Origin: Cololabis saira
Taxonomy: Eukaryota; Chordata; Actinopteri; Beloniformes; Belonidae
Length of the DNA: 64,000 nucleotides
Direction of reading: 5' to 3'
Assembly: GCF_033807715.1 (NCBI RefSeq)
Contig: NC_084591.1
Coordinates: forward strand, 27,500,090 to 27,564,089
Positions 45,001-64,000 of this stretch are shown here, one piece after another. Numbering within the stretch: the stretch's first letter is position 1; each line of letters begins with the position of its first letter. The notes under the pieces are model-generated. The model was not told where the DNA came from, ran no database searches, and saw only the letters and a program-made list of their open reading frames with translations. A program made the position numbers and the translations under genes.

Positions 45001-47933
45001 CAACAGGAGCAGAGTCTTATTTATTGATTTTTTTTTTTCAACATACCATAAAATTGTGACAGATTTGGCCCCTTTTTTTGCTTTGAGAGAGTTTAACTGA
45101 AAAAGAAGAAACTTCACATGACATGAACTCTAGTGATCCTAAGCAGGATAATATCTGGTTGTATCGTGACAGTATTGGACATCTGAAGCCTGGACTGCCG
45201 TTCAGAAGTACCTTCTGATACGTAGAAATAGACTTTACCGCTTAAATTTAGAGTTCTTGGGTGTGTTTTTCTTTTTTTTTTTTTAGTTTGTATTGTTTTT
45301 CTCCATTTATGGTTGACCTGTTAATTTGCTGATGTCCTTGATTTCCGTTGATTCACTTTGATAGAAACCTGTATCCCAAGTTTGCCTCTCCTTGGGCCTC
45401 AGCACCATGTCGACCTCAAGACATTGGTAAGTTGTTTAAATTAGTGTAACAAACTATAAACACTTTCACTCACTGATCTTTAAGAAAGAAAAAAAAAAGA
45501 AAAAACAATTTAAGGCTGAGTTGGTTATCTTCTGACAAGTCTTAGTGGTGCTAAGATTTCCTAACTTCTGTCTGTATCTACATTTTCAGATTTTCATGTT
45601 CCATCAGAGTATTTAACCAATATCCACATAAGGGATAAGGTAATTATGAGCTCCATAATACCACCAGAATGAATCTTTTACCATTATAGACATACAACTG
45701 CAGTCTCAAATCAAAAAAAGCTGGGATGAAGAAAAAGGCTGTATTATCTGAATATTGGATGATTTCTTAACTTCTTCTTGATTGTTATTGTAAATCAATT
45801 TTTTTTTTTGGTATTTCAAGTCAGTAACATATTCCAAAAGGTTGAAACGCTAAAGCTTTTACCACTTTAATGTTGCCTTTCCCTTGTTCAACAATTGAAA
45901 GGTGTCCAACAGTCTTTCATCTCCCGTTTCCCCCCTGCAAAGTAAAGCGTTAAGTGGGATTTATGAACGTATATCTGTATTGCTTTAAATATTTCCAATC
46001 TTTCTTTGACAAACTTTGTACTAAAGTCATTGAAATCTTTAAACAAACTTTTTGACAAATTGGAGCTCTCCTGCCCTTCTTTGATCTTCAATCATCTTCA
46101 CACTCACCTGTTTAACTTCTATTTTTTTCTTCTTCTTCATCCCCCGCCACTAGGAATAAATGGCCCCCAGCTAGTTTTGGAAAGGTGTTGCATGCCTGAA
46201 ATGAAATGGATACCACATAAAACAAACTTGGCCAGAAAAAAAAAAAACATGAAACATCTTGGGTCCATATTGTTTTCAGAGACATTAAAGTCAAAGTGAA
46301 TTAAAGAATAAAAAAATAACATTTTCAATATTATCCCAACTTTTTCTGATTTGGGTCTGTAATTCTCCTTCTTCTTCATTGTGTTGTTCCTAGTTGGCTG
46401 CAATTAAGTTGGCTCGATACGGTGAAGACCTGTTGTTCTACCTGTACTACATGAACGGTGGGGATCTGCTACAGATTCTCGCTGCAGTAGAGCTGTGAGT
46501 ACCAGTGTCTTTAAACAGCTCGTGTCGTAGTTGAACCAAGCCAGGATGTGTGAACACGACAGAGACGTGCGCCCATGTGATGAAGTTGATAAATGCATCT
46601 CTCTTTCTGTGACCTGAGTATTCACCTGTACAAGGATCTTAATATTGAATGGTCTCATTATGGAGAATATAGTTAAAGGCAACTATAAAATATAGTTGGT
46701 ATCTTATACAGAGATTTTTGTTGTTTTAGAGAATGAGAGAGAGAAGTGACCCATTGGAGTCATTGTGATGCAGCAAAATAATTTTTTAGTTTTTGCGTGA
46801 TGCTCTTAAAATGAAATACTGATCACGGTCGCTGGTAAACCACTGAAGTCAAGGGCGTAGGTTTGCATAGGGACGGTAGGGACATAACACTACCAACTTT
46901 TCAGGAGGCTCAAATTGTCCCCACCAACTTTTAAGCAACCTTATTTGCATTATATAATGAGTTCAGATATATAGGCAATTTAGATTGTCTTCCCAAATGT
47001 TGTAAGGATAGAATTGACCCTACCATTATTAAGTGAATTATTTTCATTATGTTCAGACTTATATTTACCCCTTTTCACTTGCTGAATTTGCCGGTCCATT
47101 TTTTTTTTCCTCAGACGCACGTTTGATTGGCTGATGGTCTTAGACAAATATTTATTTTTTGCATTCTGGATAGTTAAGAGATTATTAATAAGTACAATTA
47201 ATACATTTATTGTGTATGTTAATATAATTTAAGTTATGTTCAAATATTGCAATTTAAATTGCTAATAAAATCCTGGAATATTCTGGACGTTTTCAAAATG
47301 TTTCTTTAGTAATTTTTGAAAACAAAGGTTTGAATCGAACCGTGTATCAGGTGAACCAATACACATGAAAGTTAGTATAAGTCAATACAGATTTATTTTG
47401 CATTGATCATTTAGCCTATCAATTAATTAAGTTCATATTTGTGACAAATGTAGCCCTGACCCCCGTTCATCCAATCTGTTTGGTCTTATTAATGTCCCGT
47501 CCCCAGCAAAAAGTGTACATGCAGGTTATGCTGTTATATCGTCCCTACCAATGTTGAGACCAAACCTACACCCTTGACTGAAGTACTTGTGTCTTATTCA
47601 CTTCACTGTCCAGCTTTAACCGGGACTGGAGGTACCACAAAGAGGAGCGGGTCTGGATAACGAGAGCGCCTGGCATGGAGCCGTCACTCAAGACCAACAC
47701 CTACGAGAGGGGCACCTACTACTTTTTCGATTGTCTTAACTGGAGGAAAGTAGCCAAGGTGAGCGTTGTAATGTGGTAAAACGTCTCCTGTGTTGAGTTC
47801 ACCGTTGTGGATCCAATTATATTGAAATTGTGCCTCCATCTCTAAGGAATTTCACCTGGAATACGAGAAGCTGGAAGAGAGGCCTCATGTGCCAACAACG
47901 TTCAACTACAATCCTGCCCAGCAGGCCTTCTAA
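42048..47933 (+). CDS. cnot2: CCR4-NOT transcription complex subunit 2, N-terminal exon unresolved
   Basis: Exons: 42036-42167, 42273-42345, 42592-42739, 42853-43032, 43173-43246, 43582-43707, 43855-43979, 44126-44243, 44594-44750, 45365-45426, 45590-45639, 46394-46494, 47614-47758, 47847-47933. All are frame-consistent: 525 residues from the first exon boundary, 521 from the first in-frame ATG at 42048. CNOT2 pairs with CNOT3 through its C-terminal NOT box and docks on CNOT1 in the CCR4-NOT deadenylase. Seen: MFPHRSEKD, SPNRSSPSIICMPKQQP, MSGFGMNRNQAFGMNNS, ENVTGLDLSDFPALADRSRR, SIHNEDFPALPG, QKKGIQVLPDG, MVTDQFGMIGLLTFIRAAET, HLALGSDLTTLGLNLNSPE, YGEDLLFYLYYMNGGD, RAPGMEPSLKTNTYERGTYY and the terminal FNYNPAQQAF. 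The human protein starts about 16 residues earlier (MVRTDG..); no such exon is visible between 39796 and 42035. The first visible exon is also unusually divergent, so this may be a teleost paralogue. Confidence 0.95.
46850..47576. mobile_element. non-autonomous hAT element in a cnot2 intron, perfect 8-bp TSD
   Basis: Ends CAAGGGCGTAGGTTTGCATA and AGACCAAACCTACACCCTTG are inverted repeats, with paired GGACGGTAGGGAC / GTCCCTACC motifs inside. The 8-bp ACTGAAGT is exact at 46842-46849 and 47577-47584. No coding capacity. It inserted 37 bases upstream of the acceptor of the exon at 47614. Confidence 0.9.
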
Positions 47934-49440
47934 GGCCCAGCCAGTCCAAAGGCCGCAGCTGTTCCTGCACACAGCACCGTTGTCGAGGAGGGACGCTGAT
48001 ACGTGCAGCCTGGTTTTTATTCCTGGAGGATTTGGCTATTTGACTGTGGGGGTTGCAGTCAACATTAAAACTGTCCTGCCTTTCTGAATTTACATGCTGC
48101 CCAAAACACCAACACTTGTTCTGTTTTTAATGTTTTTCGTTCCTGTTTTTTTTTTTTTTTTTCTTTGTCTTGTTTAGACCAGGGTCTGTGTTATGTTTAC
48201 GTCTGCGAATCTGAAGCCTGTTTTCTCCCAGAGGAGGATTGACCTTGTGGCATGAGACAGTGACAGAACAAAGGTTTCACCTCATACTTACAGCAAGTGT
48301 TAAGAACACGGAAAATGCAAAAAAAGAAAAACTACGTTATCCTCAAATGGAGGTGAAGGGGTGAAAGAATTGCAATGTTTATTGTTGCACTATATTTAGT
48401 AATAAAAGAACACAACATTTGTTTGTGCATTTCTATGTGAACACTCCCTGATAGTTTTATCTTTTTTTTTGTTTTGGGTCAGGGAGTTCTTGAAACATTT
48501 CCTAATGCAGCCCGTTTCATTCATCTTTTTCTTTTCTTCCTTTCGTTAATTTACATCTATTCCTCCAACATCTGTATTTGCACTACCAAATTATTTTTGG
48601 TGTCATTATCTTTTTCCGTCTGTCTCTGTCTGACTTCTGTGCCAGCTAAACATGGACACAAATCTGGGAGACTACTCTGGTTTCCACGAATGTGGAGAAA
48701 TCTTTCGAGTCTGAACAGCTACACAACTTTGCTCTGGAGCAAACAAACACTTTCCAGTCTTTGTTACGATTTTGTAAGAAATGTGTACATTTGTTTCTTT
48801 ACATCACATAAATAAGTATATGTATGTATGAATGTATATATGATTGCTACACACAAATATATATACATATATATCTATATATATATGTATGTATATATAA
48901 ATGTGTGTGTGTATGTATGTATATGTATATACAGTATATACGTACACAGACATCTATTTTGGAAGAAACTTCGCCCTACCTTGTACCTCATTTTTTATGA
49001 GGCGAGCATGGATGTAACAAATTTTGTGGTTCTGCTGGACAGGGTGTCACGTGGCACAATGGGCACCTACATCATAATACAAATAAAATGTCATTAAAGG
49101 AAAGGCTCGATTCTCAGCCTCCAAAACACCTACAAGACAATAAAAAGTGATTATCTCCAGAGTCATAAGTCCACAGTTAAAGAAGGGACGTGTTTAACTT
49201 CAAGCTGTTTGAACAATCTTTAACAGCAACATTTCATAGTTTAAGGAAAATTTGCAGAGGAAAAAAAAAAACCAACATCCAGGTCATTCTTGTACTTTTT
49301 GAAGTTAAAAGCTTCTTTTCTTTGTATTAAAGCAGAAAAGCCTTTCCTGAACCACTGTGTGCTGTTTGTTATATATCTTGATGAAAGCAGGGATCGCTGA
49401 GTCTTTCATAATGAGGTAAATGTACACATTTATGGGCAAA
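47934..49440. other. cnot2 3' UTR and convergent gap to washc4
   Basis: AATAAA hexamers at 48401-48406 and 49082-49087 are candidate ends of cnot2 transcripts. A TA/TG-rich stretch lies at 48825-48950. No coding exon is visible. The washc4 3' UTR approaches from the other side. Confidence 0.5.
48401..48406 (+). terminator. cnot2 polyadenylation signal AATAAA (proximal)
   Basis: Canonical hexamer about 470 bases after the stop codon, followed by GT/T-rich sequence. A distal alternative is at 49082-49087. Confidence 0.55.
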
Positions 49441-49447
49441 ATCAATG

Positions 49448-50460
49448 TTTAATTACACATTTTTAATGTTTATACACATAAATCCAACAAAAAACATCAA
49501 CTAAGTATGTTACATGTGCTTTCAAAACTTTTAGCATAAATTGTTTTAATTAAATGCCAAGTTCTTAATTGAATCATTGAGTCAACAAGCTTCAATAATC
49601 TTCAAAGACTTTACTGAGTTAAATTACAAAGTTAATTCATGGAATGTCACATATGTGCAACTTCTATAAAACTGGGGAATCATAAATATGTGATGTGCAC
49701 TTCTAGTGCACCAGAGAAATAAGTCAACTTGATGGCCGCATCGTGTGTTAGGACGTACCGTTTCTAATCAAAATGATCAAAAACTAACTCCCAAACGTTT
49801 AAAAAGGCACACGTGCACACATTAATTCACATGACATAAAATGATCACAGAGATAGTACTTCAGTTTGGCACATAAAACATTAAGATCATAAAGTGAAAA
49901 CATTCTCAGGGGTCCTCATTTCAGAGCTTTGAGCAAAGGCATGAACAGTTAATCATTTAGTACACAAGAGACTGGCAAAGATGCAAGTCAGCAGGTTAAT
50001 TTAAAAAAATTACATGGCTAAACTCGACTAACTCCTGAGGCTTCTACTGTACAAAAATAAACCAGTCCATCCAGGCTGAGTGTAAACATCAGAGAGGATT
50101 CGCTTTTACTTTAGACTGGTTACACCAGTAAACTTACAAATTACAGGCGCTTGTGGAAATGCAACAAAATTAAACAGATATTAAATGTTGAGACCAGCTG
50201 CGTGATGTTAAACTGATGTTTCTGTCAAAAGGAAACGCAACGAGACACTTCCTGAAGTGGCATTCAAATGTATGCAGTCTTTAATGAAAGTCCTTGCGTT
50301 GCTGTGGGATATAAAAATACTCATCAATAGTTTGATGCTTTTTTCTGTTCTGTATCCACACAGTTTAAGTGCAGTCTGCTACTTTCATCTTCACGTAGAT
50401 GCTTTTCCTCAGTCCACAGAGTTCCAGTGAGGTTGAGCTCGGCTGAGCTCGGAGTGATCC
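49448..50460 (-). other. probable washc4 3' UTR
   Basis: No gene is visible between the washc4 stop codon and ATTAAA words on the minus strand (plus-strand TTTAAT at 49448-49453 and 49462-49467), which are possible variant polyadenylation signals. Confidence 0.4.
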
Positions 50461-63705
<13,245 letters not shown>

Positions 63706-64000
63706 CTAAAATATGAAAGGAGGATGATTTGCCACATTTCATCTTGTAATATAACAGAGTGAGGCAGGAAGGGCACATTTAAACCAGAACTAAATGACAA
63801 TTATTTAGAATTACACTTCTCAAGAAATGGATGCTAGCATTGTTTAATAATTCACACTTGATACAAAAACTTTGCGTTTGTCTTAATCTATTCTGTCCAA
63901 TGTTCATAAAAAAAGAGTTGTGATTTTAGCAGTTTTACAATGACTAGAGATTCATCAATTTTGGGAACCAATTCAATGGATTCCATATTTACCAACACAT
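63706..64000 (-). other. washc4 intron at the right edge
   Basis: No further WASHC4 exon is visible in the last 295 bases, so the N-terminal ~180 residues are encoded to the right of the window. Confidence 0.5.

Overview
This window is a piece of a vertebrate nuclear genome, almost certainly a ray-finned (teleost) fish. The evidence is multi-exon genes with GT-AG introns, protein families found only in animals, many fish-style non-autonomous hAT, Harbinger-like and Tc1/mariner-like elements, decayed LINEs, and dense (CA)n, (TA)n, (AAT)n and (ATGA)n microsatellites. No operon, phage, CRISPR array or prokaryotic feature is present.

Layout. (1) 3716-7358, minus: seven coding exons of an SLC41-family Mg2+ transporter, closest to SLC41A2. 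Its last exons lie to the left of the window. A triple-nested transposon (1635-3276) lies downstream of it. (2) 13352-28092, minus: a complete 18-exon fnbp4 gene (two WW domains, poly-proline exons), reconstructed in frame as 908 residues. Its introns carry two full hAT elements and several MITEs. (3) 28190-31260: LINE fragments and simple repeats, bounded by an imperfect direct repeat of about 52-55 bp. (4) 31645-32865, plus: an intronless seipin (BSCL2-like) gene. (5) 35633-36463, minus: lrrc10, a single-exon cardiac LRR protein. (6) 39.7-48.4 kb, plus: cnot2, a CCR4-NOT subunit. Fourteen coding exons are visible and the N-terminus is unresolved. (7) 50461-63705, minus: 26 exons of washc4 (SWIP), covering roughly the C-terminal 85% of the protein. 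Its 5' end is beyond the right edge. Intron 7 of this visible part holds a 3.1-kb nested repeat.

The genes are not one functional system. They serve Mg2+ transport, formin/WW scaffolding, lipid-droplet biogenesis, cardiac LRR function, mRNA deadenylation and endosomal actin. From my memory of the human map, the neighbours mix blocks from 12q23 (SLC41A2, WASHC4), 12q15 (LRRC10, CNOT2) and 11p/11q (FNBP4, BSCL2), so the order reflects fish-specific rearrangement.

The most notable observations are the intact intronless seipin gene next to fnbp4, the duplicated promoter-proximal segment that flanks the LINE-rich block between them, a family of at least seven MITEs with TWA target duplications, several hAT insertions with perfect 8-bp duplications, and the compound repeat in the washc4 intron that contains a perfect 34-bp foldback. 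I found no convincing novel protein system. Exon boundaries were read by eye from splice consensus, frame continuity and family resemblance recalled from memory. No alignment was run.
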